This document shows, piece by piece, positions 1 to 6,245 of a stretch of 6,245 nt of DNA. The stretch's first letter is position 1; the number at the start of each line of letters is the position of its first letter. Under the pieces are notes generated by a model, which was given only the letters and a program-made list of their open reading frames with translations, had not been told where the DNA came from and did not search any database. The DNA comes from Bordetella parapertussis. GTDB taxonomy: Bacteria > Pseudomonadota > Gammaproteobacteria > Burkholderiales > SG8-39. The translations under genes were made by a program, and so were the position numbers. Location of the stretch: positions 1 to 6,245 of the forward strand of contig CAMBSA010000124.1 of NCBI GenBank assembly GCA_945869935.1, written 5' to 3'.

Positions 1-210
1 AACGGTCTCCGGATCAACCTTGACGACTTCTACAAATGCCTCGATTGCCTTATCAGGCTCTTCGTTCAAAAGAAAATTAAGGCCGCGAAAATAGGACTTC
101 GGTACTGCCCTGGACTCTGAGAGAAGATGTTTCAGGTCGACTCTGGCGGCAAGCCAGCCCAGACCAAAAAACGCAGGAAATCCGAGTAACCACCAGTACT
201 CAAATTCCAT
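1..210 (-). CDS. lapB: LapB (YciM), lipopolysaccharide assembly protein, N-terminal 70 residues only
   Basis: Only the first 70 codons are in the window; the gene continues past the left edge. In enterobacteria LapB is an inner-membrane-anchored TPR protein facing the cytoplasm. It promotes degradation of LpxC by FtsH and so balances lipopolysaccharide against phospholipid synthesis (family knowledge). Visible here are a hydrophobic anchor at about residues 6-22 starting WWLLGFPAFFGLGWL, then the family-typical AARVDLKHLL segment, and the start of the first TPR-like helix pair with GLNFLLNEEPDKAIEAF at 43-59. The ATG at 208-210 lies 2 nt after the lapA stop, so the two are very probably cotranscribed and translationally coupled. 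The Shine-Dalgarno is weak (a GGGG about 13 nt upstream), which fits coupling. The rubredoxin-like C-terminal metal domain expected of LapB cannot be checked. The family assignment is confident. Confidence 0.93.
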   Translation of the reverse strand, partial: MEFEYWWLLGFPAFFGLGWLAARVDLKHLLSESRAVPKSYFRGLNFLLNEEPDKAIEAFVEVVKVDPETV

Positions 211-212
211 GT

Positions 213-509
213 TCAACCGGCCCCATCAGAATGCTGCCCAAGGATTTGCATTGCATCTCTCTTCGCGATTTGCTTCTTTAGGCTTGCGATCTCCCGGCGC
301 TGCGCAAAGATTCTTGGGACAACGGCAATCATGCCCAGTGACGCTCCTATTATTAATGTAATTAATAACAGGAACGACAACGGTGCGTCCCAAAACACGT
401 CAAAAATGAAATGAATACGCACTGCTTCGGCATTCTTCAGCGCAAACAGGAACAACATCAGGAAAAGAAATGCCCGAAGGAGCCAAGTTAATACACGCAG
501 AAATTTCAT
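213..509 (-). CDS. lapA: LapA, small inner-membrane protein (DUF1049 family)
   Basis: A 98-residue membrane protein. The layout is TM helix 1 at about 6-24, a short polar loop with the family-typical N-x-x-x-V pattern (NAEAV, 26-30), TM helix 2 at about 43-64, and a charged coiled-coil-like cytoplasmic tail at about 66-84 (RREIASLKKQIAKR). This is the LapA/YciS pattern. In E. coli LapA is encoded beside LapB and is tied to lipopolysaccharide assembly, but its biochemical role is not well defined. I chose the ATG at 507-509 because it gives MKFLRVLTWLL directly before TM1 and has a GGAG 11 nt upstream. An in-frame ATG at 540-542 would add 11 polar residues but lies inside the terminator hairpin, so it is unlikely. 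The stop is followed 2 nt later by lapB. No truncation or unusual residue is seen. Confidence 0.9.
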   Translation of the reverse strand: MKFLRVLTWLLRAFLFLMLFLFALKNAEAVRIHFIFDVFWDAPLSFLLLITLIIGASLGMIAVVPRIFAQRREIASLKKQIAKRDAMQILGQHSDGAG

Positions 510-520
510 CGAAGCGGAAT

Positions 521-524
521 CTCC
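521..524 (-). promoter_or_regulatory. Shine-Dalgarno of lapA
   Basis: GGAG on the minus strand, 11 nt before the ATG at 507-509. The spacing is slightly long. It lies just downstream of the terminator hairpin, and it supports the 98-residue LapA start over the longer reading from 542. Confidence 0.6.
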
Positions 525-528
525 ACGC

Positions 529-558
529 AAAAACGGCGGCATCTAGGATGCCGCCGTT
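529..558 (-). terminator. Rho-independent terminator (or attenuator) between ihfB and lapA
   Basis: Reading the minus strand there is a perfect 12-bp inverted repeat: 5' arm AACGGCGGCATC (558-547), loop CTA (546-544), 3' arm GATGCCGCCGTT (543-532). The T run extends through 529, giving TTTTT with two T inside the stem. Eight of the twelve pairs are G-C. It starts 21 nt after the ihfB stop, and the T run ends 4 nt before the lapA Shine-Dalgarno. The plus-strand reading has only TTATT after the stem, so the signal is directed to minus-strand transcription. The T run is short, so read-through into lapAB is plausible; I infer an end or attenuation point for the rpsA-ihfB transcript. Confidence 0.8.
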
Positions 559-583
559 ATTCGCCGTATTATTAAAGGGTCAA
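556..583 (-). promoter_or_regulatory. Possible sigma-70 promoter for lapAB
   Basis: On the minus strand a -35-like TTGACC (583-578, 5 of 6 to consensus) overlaps the ihfB stop codon. It is followed after 16 nt by a -10-like AATAAC (561-556, 4 of 6). A start about 7 nt downstream (near 549) would fall inside the 5' arm of the terminator hairpin. The lapAB transcript would then lack most of that arm and escape termination. This is inference from hexamer matches only; such matches occur by chance. Confidence 0.28.
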
Positions 584-864
584 CCTACCTCGTCGACCCG
601 TTCACGCAGTTCCTTGCCAGCCTTGAAATGCGGCACGTATTTCTCTGGCACATGAACTTTCTCGCCCGATTTGGGATTACGACCAACGCGGGCTGGCCTG
701 TGATTCAGTCCGAAACTCCCAAACCCGCGTATTTCAATCCGCTGCCCCTGAACCAGGCTGTCAGTCATCGCATCAAGAATCATCTTGACGGCGAACTCCG
801 CATCCTTCGCAACCAACTGCGGATAACGGGCAGCAAGCCGGGCGATCAGTTCGGACTTGGTCAT
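580..864 (-). CDS. ihfB: Integration host factor beta subunit
   Basis: The 94-residue protein has the same length as E. coli IHF-beta and aligns without gaps. IHF is a heterodimer with IhfA that binds the minor groove at specific sites and bends DNA sharply in recombination, replication and sigma-54 transcription (family knowledge). Visible features are [11 protein letters not shown] at the start, the conserved [10 protein letters not shown] core at 42-51 with Glu44 and Arg46 at the positions used in E. coli IHF-beta for site recognition, and the DNA-intercalating proline (Pro64) in GRNPKSG at the tip of the beta arm. The C-terminal [15 protein letters not shown] is typical. I chose the ATG at 862-864: it matches the family start and has TGAGG 11 nt upstream. 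A GTG at 871-873 would add three residues but leaves only 2 nt after TGAGG. The rpsA stop ends 13 nt upstream. Confidence 0.96.
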   Translation of the reverse strand: MTKSELIARLAARYPQLVAKDAEFAVKMILDAMTDSLVQGQRIEIRGFGSFGLNHRPARVGRNPKSGEKVHVPEKYVPHFKAGKELRERVDEVG

Positions 865-875
865 GGACCGCACTG

Positions 876-880
876 CCTCA
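876..880 (-). promoter_or_regulatory. Shine-Dalgarno of ihfB overlapping the rpsA stop codon
   Basis: TGAGG on the minus strand: the first three bases are the rpsA stop and GAGG serves as the ribosome binding site for ihfB, 11 nt before its ATG. The overlap suggests translational coupling of ihfB to rpsA and decides the start in favour of the ATG at 864. Confidence 0.6.
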
Positions 881-2593
881 GTTCTGGGTATTCTTGTTTT
901 CGAGCTTGGCTTTCAACAGCGCGCCGAGATTCGTCGAACCTGAACTTGCAGCGGATTCACTTTGAAGCTTTGCCATGGCCTCGTTCGTATCGGCGACTTC
1001 TTTCGCCTTGATAGAAAGATTGATATTCCGGTTCTTGCGATCGACGTTAATGATCATCACGTTGACGGCATCTCCTTCTTTCAGATGCGTACGTGCGTCC
1101 TCAACTCGGTCGCGCGATATTTCGGATGCGCGCAGATAGCCTTCGACATCATCTGAAAGCGTCACGACAGCACCTTTGGCGTCAATCGTTTTTACCGTGC
1201 CGTCTACTACTGCACCCTTGTCGAAATTCCCGACAAAAGTGTTGAACGGGTCTCCTTCGAGCTGCTTGATTCCGAGAGAGATACGCTCACGCTCCACATC
1301 GATTGACAGAACCATGGCCTCCAGGTCGTCGCCCTTTTTGAAGTTGCGTACGGCTTCCTCACCCGGTGCTGTCCAGGAGAGATCAGAAAGGTGTACGAGT
1401 CCATCGATACCACCGGGCAATCCGATAAAGATCCCGAAGTCCGTAATGGATTTGATCTGCCCTTTGACCTTGTCACCTTTGCGATGATTCTGCGCGAACT
1501 CGTCCCACGGGTTCGCCATGCACTGCTTCATGCCGAGTGAGATCCGCCGGCGATCCTCATCGATCTCGAGAATCATCACCTCAACTTCATCACCAACCTG
1601 GACTACCTTTGAGGGGTGAATATTCTTGTTTGTCCAGTCCATTTCCGAGACATGGACCAACCCTTCGATTCCAGCTTCAATCTCGACGAACGAACCGTAA
1701 TCCGTAAGATTGGTGACTTTGCCGAACAAACGTGTTCCGGTCGGATACCGGCGCGAGATACCCACCCACGGATCTTCGCCGAGTTGCTTGAGACCGAGCG
1801 AAACGCGGTTTTTCTCGTTATCGAACTTCAGCACCTTCGCTGTAACTTCGTCGCCAACCGCTAGCACTTCCGACGGATGCTTCACACGCCTCCAGGCGAG
1901 ATCGGTGATATGCAGCAATCCATCGATCCCCCCAAGGTCCACGAAGGCGCCGTAATCCGTAATGTTCTTAACAATACCCTTGACGATTGCGCCCTCAGAC
2001 AGGGTCTCGAGCAGCTTTTGCCGCTCTTCACCTTGGCTAGCTTCGAGAACCGCTCTGCGCGACACAACAACGTTATTGCGCTTGCGGTCAAGTTTGATGA
2101 CTTTGAAATCCATCTCCTTACCTTCGTAAGGAGTTGTGTCCTTGACCGGTCGAATATCGACCAACGAACCCGGCAAAAAGGCGCGGATTCCGTTCGTCAT
2201 GACAGTTAGTCCGCCCTTGACCTTTCCTGTGATGACGCCTTGGATTACGCTGCCCGCATCCAGCGCCTTCTCAAGATCCATCCAAGCGGCCAGACGCTTG
2301 GCCTTGTCCCTGGAAAGGCGCGTTTCACCAAAGCCGTCCTCCAGAGCCTCAATCGCAACAGAAACGAAATCACCCGGCTTCGCTTCGAGCTCACCTCGAT
2401 CATTACGAAACTCTTCAATCGGGACAAATGACTCGGATTTAAGCCCCGCATTCACAACCACAAAATTCGAGTCGATCCGAACCACTTCGGCGGTGATTAC
2501 CTCTCCGATGCGCATTTCCTTGCGCGTCAGACTTTCCGCGAACAAGGCTGCAAAACTTTCCGGATGGGGAACAGCTAAGACGACGTTAGACAT
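878..2593 (-). CDS. rpsA: 30S ribosomal protein S1
   Basis: A 571-residue protein, slightly longer than the 557-residue E. coli S1. S1 binds the 30S subunit and single-stranded mRNA leaders to promote initiation. Six S1 (OB-fold) repeats are visible, at about 30-98, 113-184, 200-271, 286-359, 373-446 and 460-532. Repeats 3-5 carry the strong RNA-binding signature ([39 protein letters not shown]). Repeats 1 and 2 are divergent, as in ribosome-binding S1 repeats. The N-terminal [12 protein letters not shown] segment is the ribosome-anchoring helix that contacts S2. The Ser- and Lys-rich tail ends [15 protein letters not shown]. The ATG at 2591-2593 has AAAGG 11 nt upstream. The 110-nt leader space and the hairpin next to the Shine-Dalgarno are consistent with autocontrol by S1 as known in E. 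coli; that it operates here is inference. Confidence 0.97.
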   Translation of the reverse strand: MSNVVLAVPHPESFAALFAESLTRKEMRIGEVITAEVVRIDSNFVVVNAGLKSESFVPIEEFRNDRGELEAKPGDFVSVAIEALEDGFGETRLSRDKAKRLAAWMDLEKALDAGSVIQGVITGKVKGGLTVMTNGIRAFLPGSLVDIRPVKDTTPYEGKEMDFKVIKLDRKRNNVVVSRRAVLEASQGEERQKLLETLSEGAIVKGIVKNITDYGAFVDLGGIDGLLHITDLAWRRVKHPSEVLAVGDEVTAKVLKFDNEKNRVSLGLKQLGEDPWVGISRRYPTGTRLFGKVTNLTDYGSFVEIEAGIEGLVHVSEMDWTNKNIHPSKVVQVGDEVEVMILEIDEDRRRISLGMKQCMANPWDEFAQNHRKGDKVKGQIKSITDFGIFIGLPGGIDGLVHLSDLSWTAPGEEAVRNFKKGDDLEAMVLSIDVERERISLGIKQLEGDPFNTFVGNFDKGAVVDGTVKTIDAKGAVVTLSDDVEGYLRASEISRDRVEDARTHLKEGDAVNVMIINVDRKNRNINLSIKAKEVADTNEAMAKLQSESAASSGSTNLGALLKAKLENKNTQN

Positions 2594-2604
2594 GGATGAA
2601 GGGA

Positions 2605-2625
2605 CCTTTGCCAGCTACCGCTGGC
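2605..2625 (-). promoter_or_regulatory. rpsA leader hairpin next to the Shine-Dalgarno
   Basis: On the minus strand GCCAGC (2625-2620), loop GGTA (2619-2616) and GCTGGC (2615-2610) form a perfect 6-bp stem. AAAGG (2609-2605), the likely rpsA ribosome binding site, follows directly. No T run follows, so this is not a terminator. Its position suggests a translational operator for S1 self-regulation, which in E. coli uses folded hairpins in the rpsA leader. The rest of the 110-nt gap (2594-2703) shows no promoter I would call. Confidence 0.4.
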
Positions 2626-2703
2626 GGGGTTAGTTGAAGAATCGGCAACGTCCGAATGGCAGCGCACATTTCAGATCATCGCCCCAGAAAAACCGAAAAA
2701 CAT

Positions 2704-3396
2704 TCACTTGGTACAAGGTACTAGTCTGCGGAACCAGCCAATTACCTGATCGACAGCGTCAACCACGGTCATCTCTGTTGTATCCAGCAGATGTGCTTCG
2801 GGACATTGGTGAAGCGGTGCAATCGACCGAGATGCGTCACGCGTATCGCGTTCGGTCAAGTCCCTTAGAAGAATTTGCAGGTTAGCATTGATTCCCTTCT
2901 CTTTCAACTGCTTATAACGCCGCTCGGCACGCGCTTCCGTACTCGCAGTCAGGAAGATTTTCAAGGCAGCGCCCGGAAATACCACCGACCCCATGTCCCG
3001 ACCGTCTGTTACCAACCCCGGTGGTAACCTGCATTTGCGCTGCCAAATCAGAAGCGCAGCTCGAACCGACGCTACGGCAGCGACCCGGGATGCCGCATTC
3101 GAGCAAGCCTCACTCCGGATAAATTCGGTAACAACTTCTCCGGAAAGAAGGATATCGGTTCCTCGAAACTCTGCTGGCAAAGTGGCCGCTAATTTCCCCA
3201 GTAGCGCTTCGTCGGACCATGATGTTCCGTGCATTAGCGCCGAATAGCCTACAAGTCGGTACAGAGCCCCGCTATCCAGATAATGAAACCCGAGAACCTC
3301 AGCCACCCTTTGCGCAACCGTCCCCTTGCCGGATGCCGCCGGTCCATCAATGGCAATAACCGGAATCTCAGGAAAATCCGCGCGCAGGGCTGCCAT
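2704..3396 (-). CDS. cmk: Cytidylate kinase (CMP/dCMP kinase)
   Basis: A 230-residue cytosolic P-loop kinase that transfers phosphate from ATP to CMP or dCMP, recycling pyrimidine nucleotides for RNA, DNA and CDP-lipid synthesis. Visible are the Walker A loop GPAASGKGT (18-26), YLDSGALYR (39-47) for the base and sugar site, the NMP-binding insert with CSNAASRVAA (98-107), DGRDMGSVVFP (131-141) with the conserved Arg-Asp pair, the lid segment ASTEARAERRYKQL (151-164) and the RDASRSIAPL motif (186-195). Length and motif spacing match E. coli Cmk. The ATG overlaps the aroA stop by one base (TGATG), and an AGGGTGG lies about 7 nt upstream. There is no other Met between this start and the P-loop. 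rpsA follows after 110 nt, the usual cmk-rpsA pairing in proteobacteria. Confidence 0.96.
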   Translation of the reverse strand: MAALRADFPEIPVIAIDGPAASGKGTVAQRVAEVLGFHYLDSGALYRLVGYSALMHGTSWSDEALLGKLAATLPAEFRGTDILLSGEVVTEFIRSEACSNAASRVAAVASVRAALLIWQRKCRLPPGLVTDGRDMGSVVFPGAALKIFLTASTEARAERRYKQLKEKGINANLQILLRDLTERDTRDASRSIAPLHQCPEAHLLDTTEMTVVDAVDQVIGWFRRLVPCTK

Positions 3397-3410
3397 CAGG
3401 CAGCCACCCT
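3388..3410 (-). promoter_or_regulatory. Hairpin over the aroA stop / cmk start
   Basis: On the minus strand GGCTGCC (3405-3399), loop TGAT (3398-3395) and GGCAGCC (3394-3388) form a perfect 7-bp stem. The loop contains the aroA stop TGA and the first two bases of the cmk ATG. The probable cmk Shine-Dalgarno AGGGTGG (3410-3404) overlaps the 5' arm by two bases. In RNA this would limit free initiation at cmk, and ribosomes finishing aroA would melt it, a classic layout for translational coupling. The repeat is seen directly; the function is inferred. Confidence 0.4.
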
Positions 3411-4700
3411 GGAAAAGTCAGTGAAATACGCCGGATAAGTCTTGGCCACGCAGCGTGGGTCCAGTATCCGTACCGAAACACCTGCTAACGCCGCAAGTGA
3501 AAAACACATCGCAATGCGATGATCATCGTACGTTGATACTTCGACTCGGTCACTCAAGCGACCGCCAGGTGGTGGAACAACACTAAGAAAATCCCGGCCT
3601 TCGTCGACTTTCGCCCCAAATTTCCGCAATTCGGTCGCCATCGCATGGATTCGGTCAGTTTCCTTTACCCGCCAGCTTCCGATATTCCTAATGATTGTCT
3701 TTCCACTGGCGAACAACGCCAGCACAGCAATCGTCATCGCTGCATCCGGAATGTGATTGCAATCAACATCAGCTCCGCGCAAGCCCTCGGGGGCCGGCTC
3801 CGACTGAATCCAGTTGTCGCCCATTGTGACTTTTGCGCCCATTTGCGCAAGTACATCTACAAATCGGACATCTCCCTGGATACTTCCCTGTCCAACGCCC
3901 TCCACTCGCACCGGATCGCATCGATCCACACCACCGATTGCTCCGGCAGCCAGAAAGTATGACGCTGACGAAGCGTCTCCCTCCACGAAAACCCTGCCAG
4001 GGCTCCTATATGATGCCGCTGGTATTTGGAACGCATGCCACCCGTCCCGATCAACTTTTACGCCGAATCGCTCCATCTGATTCAGTGTTATGTCCACATA
4101 CGGTTTCGAAATCAACTCTCCAAGTACTTCGACCTTTGCCGCCACGCCTGCCAACGGCAAGGCCATCAAAATTGATGAAAGAAACTGGCTAGATACATCA
4201 CCGCGAATACGCACGACGCCAGAAACATGGATATCACCTTTTCCAATCAGGAGCGGCGGGAACCCCTCCTCGCCCATGTACTCCAAATTTGCCCCGATCG
4301 ATCGTAAAGCGTCAACAAGGTGTGCGATAGGCCGTTCATGCATTCGCTGAACGCCCGTTAGCTGAAAATTTCCGCCGCTAAGTGCAAGTGCAGCCGTCAA
4401 TGGGCGAAATGCAGTACCGGCATTGCCAAGATTCAGCACGGCACTCTTTACAGGGAAAGCCCCTCCCACACCATTAACTTCGACGGTTCTGTTTGTCAGA
4501 TCGATTTCGTACCTGACTCCAAGAGAGCGCAGTGCATCAAGCATCACACGCGTATCGTCGGAGTCCAGCACATCTTTCAGCTGCGTCGTTCCCTGCGCCA
4601 GTGCGGCGAGTAGTAGAGTGCGATTGGAGATGCTCTTCGAGCCTGGAAGGGTGATCGTTCCGCCGACACGGCGCAACGGGCCAAGGTCAATGAATTCCAT
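3396..4700 (-). CDS. aroA: 3-phosphoshikimate 1-carboxyvinyltransferase (EPSP synthase, class I)
   Basis: A 434-residue cytosolic enzyme of the shikimate pathway. It joins phosphoenolpyruvate to shikimate-3-phosphate, giving EPSP, the step before chorismate. Seen are [10 protein letters not shown] (18-27) with Lys22, [11 protein letters not shown] (91-101), RMHERPI (119-125), [10 protein letters not shown] (167-176), the catalytic Asp319 in [17 protein letters not shown] (343-350) with the Lys-Glu pair, and DDHRIAM (392-398). The glycine and proline of the GNAGTAxRP loop are those of the E. coli enzyme, so this is the glyphosate-sensitive class I type by family rule. The ATG at 4698-4700 sits 7 nt after the tyrA stop; AAGGA inside the end of tyrA, 11 nt upstream, serves as Shine-Dalgarno. 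The stop overlaps the cmk start. In Pseudomonas-type genomes aroA is fused to tyrA; here they are separate genes. Confidence 0.97.
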   Translation of the reverse strand: MEFIDLGPLRRVGGTITLPGSKSISNRTLLLAALAQGTTQLKDVLDSDDTRVMLDALRSLGVRYEIDLTNRTVEVNGVGGAFPVKSAVLNLGNAGTAFRPLTAALALSGGNFQLTGVQRMHERPIAHLVDALRSIGANLEYMGEEGFPPLLIGKGDIHVSGVVRIRGDVSSQFLSSILMALPLAGVAAKVEVLGELISKPYVDITLNQMERFGVKVDRDGWHAFQIPAASYRSPGRVFVEGDASSASYFLAAGAIGGVDRCDPVRVEGVGQGSIQGDVRFVDVLAQMGAKVTMGDNWIQSEPAPEGLRGADVDCNHIPDAAMTIAVLALFASGKTIIRNIGSWRVKETDRIHAMATELRKFGAKVDEGRDFLSVVPPPGGRLSDRVEVSTYDDHRIAMCFSLAALAGVSVRILDPRCVAKTYPAYFTDFSRVAA

Positions 4701-4707
4701 GCGTCGG

Positions 4708-5583
4708 CTAGTCCTTGCCCCACGGGCGCGCCGGTCGATTTTTCAATTCTCGCGCTCTGGAAAAGAAACGATCAAGCTCGCCACCATTCCCGCTCTTGAT
4801 ATTAGTGGCAAGCTCATTCAGCACGCCTTGGTAAAGACCGATCTCCTCGAGAAGGGAGTCACGATTCGCAAGGCACACATCACGCCACAATTCAGGGTTA
4901 CTCGCCGCAATCCTTGTTACGTCGCGGAACGCGCCGGCAGAATAATCCAGAAGACGGTCAGGATTGGCATCACGAGCAACACGTTCAACAAGAGCATATG
5001 CAAGAACGTGCGGCAAATGGCTGACCACTGCGAGGATACGGTCATGAACCATTGGCGACAACCTTTCCACCCTCGCTCCACACGCCGCCCATGCGTGGGC
5101 GACCATGTCGATTGCCCCGCTATCTGTTTCCTTGACAGGAGTTAGCACAACACGCTTTTCATTAAACAGCATCGCGGATGCCGCAGCGGCACCGCTAGCG
5201 TCGCTGCCCGAAATCGGATGACCTGGCACAAAACGTGAAAACATGAGCCCGAGGCTCTGCCTCGCCTGCTCCACGACGTTGGATTTGGTGCTGCCGACAT
5301 CTGTGATAACTGTCCGCACGCCAAGATGCGACTGAAGCGCGGAAAGCACGGGACCAAAGGAACCGACCGGCACAGACACCATTACCAGATCCGCGTGACG
5401 TGCATCTTCAAGCGTCGCCCCTGCGTCAACTATTCCCAAGGAAATTGCTTGCGTCAGATTTGCCTTGTCCCGATCCAGTGCCAGGACTCTGCCGACCGTG
5501 GCCGACGCCTTCAATCCAAGTGCGAAAGATCCACCGATCAACCCGGGCCCGATAATCAGTACGGTACCAATGTGGAAAGCCAC
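4708..5583 (-). CDS. tyrA: Prephenate (or arogenate) dehydrogenase, tyrosine synthesis
   Basis: A 291-residue cytosolic enzyme that oxidatively decarboxylates prephenate to 4-hydroxyphenylpyruvate (or arogenate to tyrosine). Seen are a Rossmann nucleotide fold with GPGLIGGS (12-19) and an Asp at the end of strand 2 (LALDRD, Asp37), which in this family favours NAD over [12 protein letters not shown] (94-101) and [11 protein letters not shown] (121-131) carry the Ser and His aligned with the active site of characterised TyrA proteins, [11 protein letters not shown] (188-198) supplies the second His, and [10 protein letters not shown] (219-228) supplies the substrate-binding Arg. There is no ACT domain or chorismate mutase domain. 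I chose the GTG at 5581-5583, 1 nt after the hisC stop, because the family start lies about 10 residues before the GxGxxG loop. An ATG at 5716-5718 in the same frame would overlap hisC by 134 nt with sequence unlike TyrA. Prephenate versus arogenate preference cannot be read from sequence. Confidence 0.94.
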   Translation of the reverse strand: MAFHIGTVLIIGPGLIGGSFALGLKASATVGRVLALDRDKANLTQAISLGIVDAGATLEDARHADLVMVSVPVGSFGPVLSALQSHLGVRTVITDVGSTKSNVVEQARQSLGLMFSRFVPGHPISGSDASGAAAASAMLFNEKRVVLTPVKETDSGAIDMVAHAWAACGARVERLSPMVHDRILAVVSHLPHVLAYALVERVARDANPDRLLDYSAGAFRDVTRIAASNPELWRDVCLANRDSLLEEIGLYQGVLNELATNIKSGNGGELDRFFSRARELKNRPARPWGKD

Positions 5584-5584
5584 G

Positions 5585-6245
5585 TTAGACCGACGTCCCC
5601 AAGGCATCGAGAAACCGGGCGTTTTCCTCGCGGCTCCCCACGGTAATGCGGAGATGATCCGGCATCCCGTATCCCAGAACCGGGCGAACGATGACACCTC
5701 TCCTGAGTAACCGCTCATACACGACCGATGCCTGCGGTGAACCTTTTACCCGCTTGAATGCGACACTCACGAAATTCCCGACCGAAGGAATGAAATCGAG
5801 CCCCAGTTGCCGAAACCCTGCCTCCAACTGCAGCATTCCGTCCCGGTTGGACTTCGCGCTTAACTTCACGAAATCGGAATCGCCAAGGGCGGCTATCGCC
5901 GCGACAAGCGCGAGATTGTTTACATTGAAAGGTTGACGTACCCGATTCAAAAGGTCTGCCACCGCAGGATCGCAAACCGCAAATCCAACACGAAGTCCGG
6001 CAAGACCGTAAACCTTGGAAAACGTTCGCGTCACAATCAGATTACGGTGCTTTCGTACCCATGAAAGACTGTCGTAACGCTGTTTCTCGGGCAGATACTC
6101 CGTGTAGGCCTCATCCAGCACAACAGCAACGTGACCAGGCACTAGCGAAAGCAGGCGCTCAAGATCGCTGCCCGATGCAAAAGTTCCCGTCGGATTGTTC
6201 GGATTGGCAATGAAAAGTACGCGCGTCTCCGCAGTCACCGCCTTC
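5585..6245 (-). CDS. hisC: HisC-type aminotransferase, C-terminal 219 residues (5' end cut off)
   Basis: A fold-type I, PLP-dependent aminotransferase of the histidinol-phosphate aminotransferase family. The start lies beyond the right edge; the frame is open to base 6245. Numbering from the first whole codon, the fragment shows IANPNNPTGT (12-21), LDEAYTEY (43-50) with the Asp and Tyr that hold the PLP ring and phosphate, TRTFSKVYGLAGLRVG (72-87) with Schiff-base Lys77, RQPFNVN (103-109), and LRITVGSREEN (198-208) with the Arg that binds the substrate carboxylate. HisC makes histidinol phosphate from imidazole acetol phosphate, but the copy next to tyrA and aroA in proteobacterial supraoperons (hisC2 or hisHb) is often assigned broad or aromatic aminotransferase activity. 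Here context supports an aromatic role by inference only. The stop is 1 nt before the tyrA GTG. Confidence 0.92.
   Translation of the reverse strand, partial: KAVTAETRVLFIANPNNPTGTFASGSDLERLLSLVPGHVAVVLDEAYTEYLPEKQRYDSLSWVRKHRNLIVTRTFSKVYGLAGLRVGFAVCDPAVADLLNRVRQPFNVNNLALVAAIAALGDSDFVKLSAKSNRDGMLQLEAGFRQLGLDFIPSVGNFVSVAFKRVKGSPQASVVYERLLRRGVIVRPVLGYGMPDHLRITVGSREENARFLDALGTSV

Noticed and set aside
510..542. Longer LapA start at the ATG at 540-542
   Set aside because: The added 11 residues are encoded by the terminator hairpin and its T run, and the inner ATG at 507-509 has a Shine-Dalgarno and gives the family-typical N-terminus.
628..1011. 127-codon plus-strand open frame opposite ihfB and the rpsA end
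   Set aside because: It is fully antisense to conserved coding sequence and resembles no known family.
2143..2157. Inverted repeat GGTCGA-ATA-TCGACC inside rpsA
   Set aside because: A short 6-bp repeat inside conserved coding sequence, with no promoter or operator context; best explained by chance.
2136..2633. 165-codon plus-strand open frame opposite the start of rpsA
   Set aside because: It is antisense to strongly conserved S1 sequence; the composition is Ser/Arg/Thr-rich and no motif or ribosome binding context is convincing.
2690..2726. Possible terminator after cmk (short CTTG/CAAG and GTAC/GTAC repeats followed by TTTTT on the minus strand)
   Set aside because: The stems have only 4 pairs, are mutually exclusive, and the T run is not adjacent to either stem, so it is too weak to call.
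4423..5145. 240-codon open frame on the plus strand across the tyrA-aroA junction
   Set aside because: It lies antisense to two well-recognised genes, has low-complexity Arg/Ser/Thr-rich composition typical of shadow frames, and shows no recognisable family.
6236..6238. GTG in the hisC frame as a true gene start
   Set aside because: The frame stays open to the window edge and the sequence before NPNNPTG is typical mid-protein HisC, so the gene begins outside the window.

Overview
This window is a compact, single-strand gene block from a proteobacterium, most likely a betaproteobacterium. Every gene is read on the minus strand, so the biological order runs from the right edge to the left: hisC (5' end cut off) - tyrA - aroA - cmk - rpsA - ihfB - lapA - lapB (3' end cut off). 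The gene order, the short gaps, the separate (unfused) tyrA and aroA, and the close match of IHF-beta, S1 and LapB to proteobacterial proteins support this placement. I cannot assign a genus from the sequence alone.

Right part (about 3394-6245): an aromatic amino acid block. It holds a HisC-type aminotransferase, an NAD(P)-dependent prephenate/arogenate dehydrogenase (TyrA) and class I EPSP synthase (AroA). The genes are nearly contiguous: 1 nt between hisC and tyrA, 7 nt between tyrA and aroA, and a 1-nt stop/start overlap (TGATG) between aroA and cmk. That overlap lies in the loop of a perfect 7-bp inverted repeat.

Middle part (about 580-3396): cytidylate kinase, then a 110-nt gap (the largest in the window), then six-domain ribosomal protein S1, then the IHF beta subunit. 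The gap holds a perfect 6-bp hairpin directly in front of the rpsA ribosome binding site, a plausible place for the S1 autocontrol known from enterobacteria. The ihfB ribosome binding site overlaps the rpsA stop codon.

Left part (1-583): a 70-nt gap after ihfB contains a strong 12-bp hairpin followed by a T run (a rho-independent terminator on the minus strand). A weak possible promoter would start transcription inside that hairpin. LapA and LapB follow 2 nt apart; they are inner-membrane proteins linked to lipopolysaccharide assembly.

The block joins aromatic amino acid synthesis, pyrimidine nucleotide recycling, translation, nucleoid structure and envelope assembly in one transcription direction. 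This is the known proteobacterial 'mixed-function supraoperon' arrangement. All proteins look intact and ordinary for their families. I see no mobile element, CRISPR array, RNA gene, frameshift or undescribed system. The points worth a second look are small regulatory structures at the gene junctions. No gene-free stretch exceeds 110 bases.
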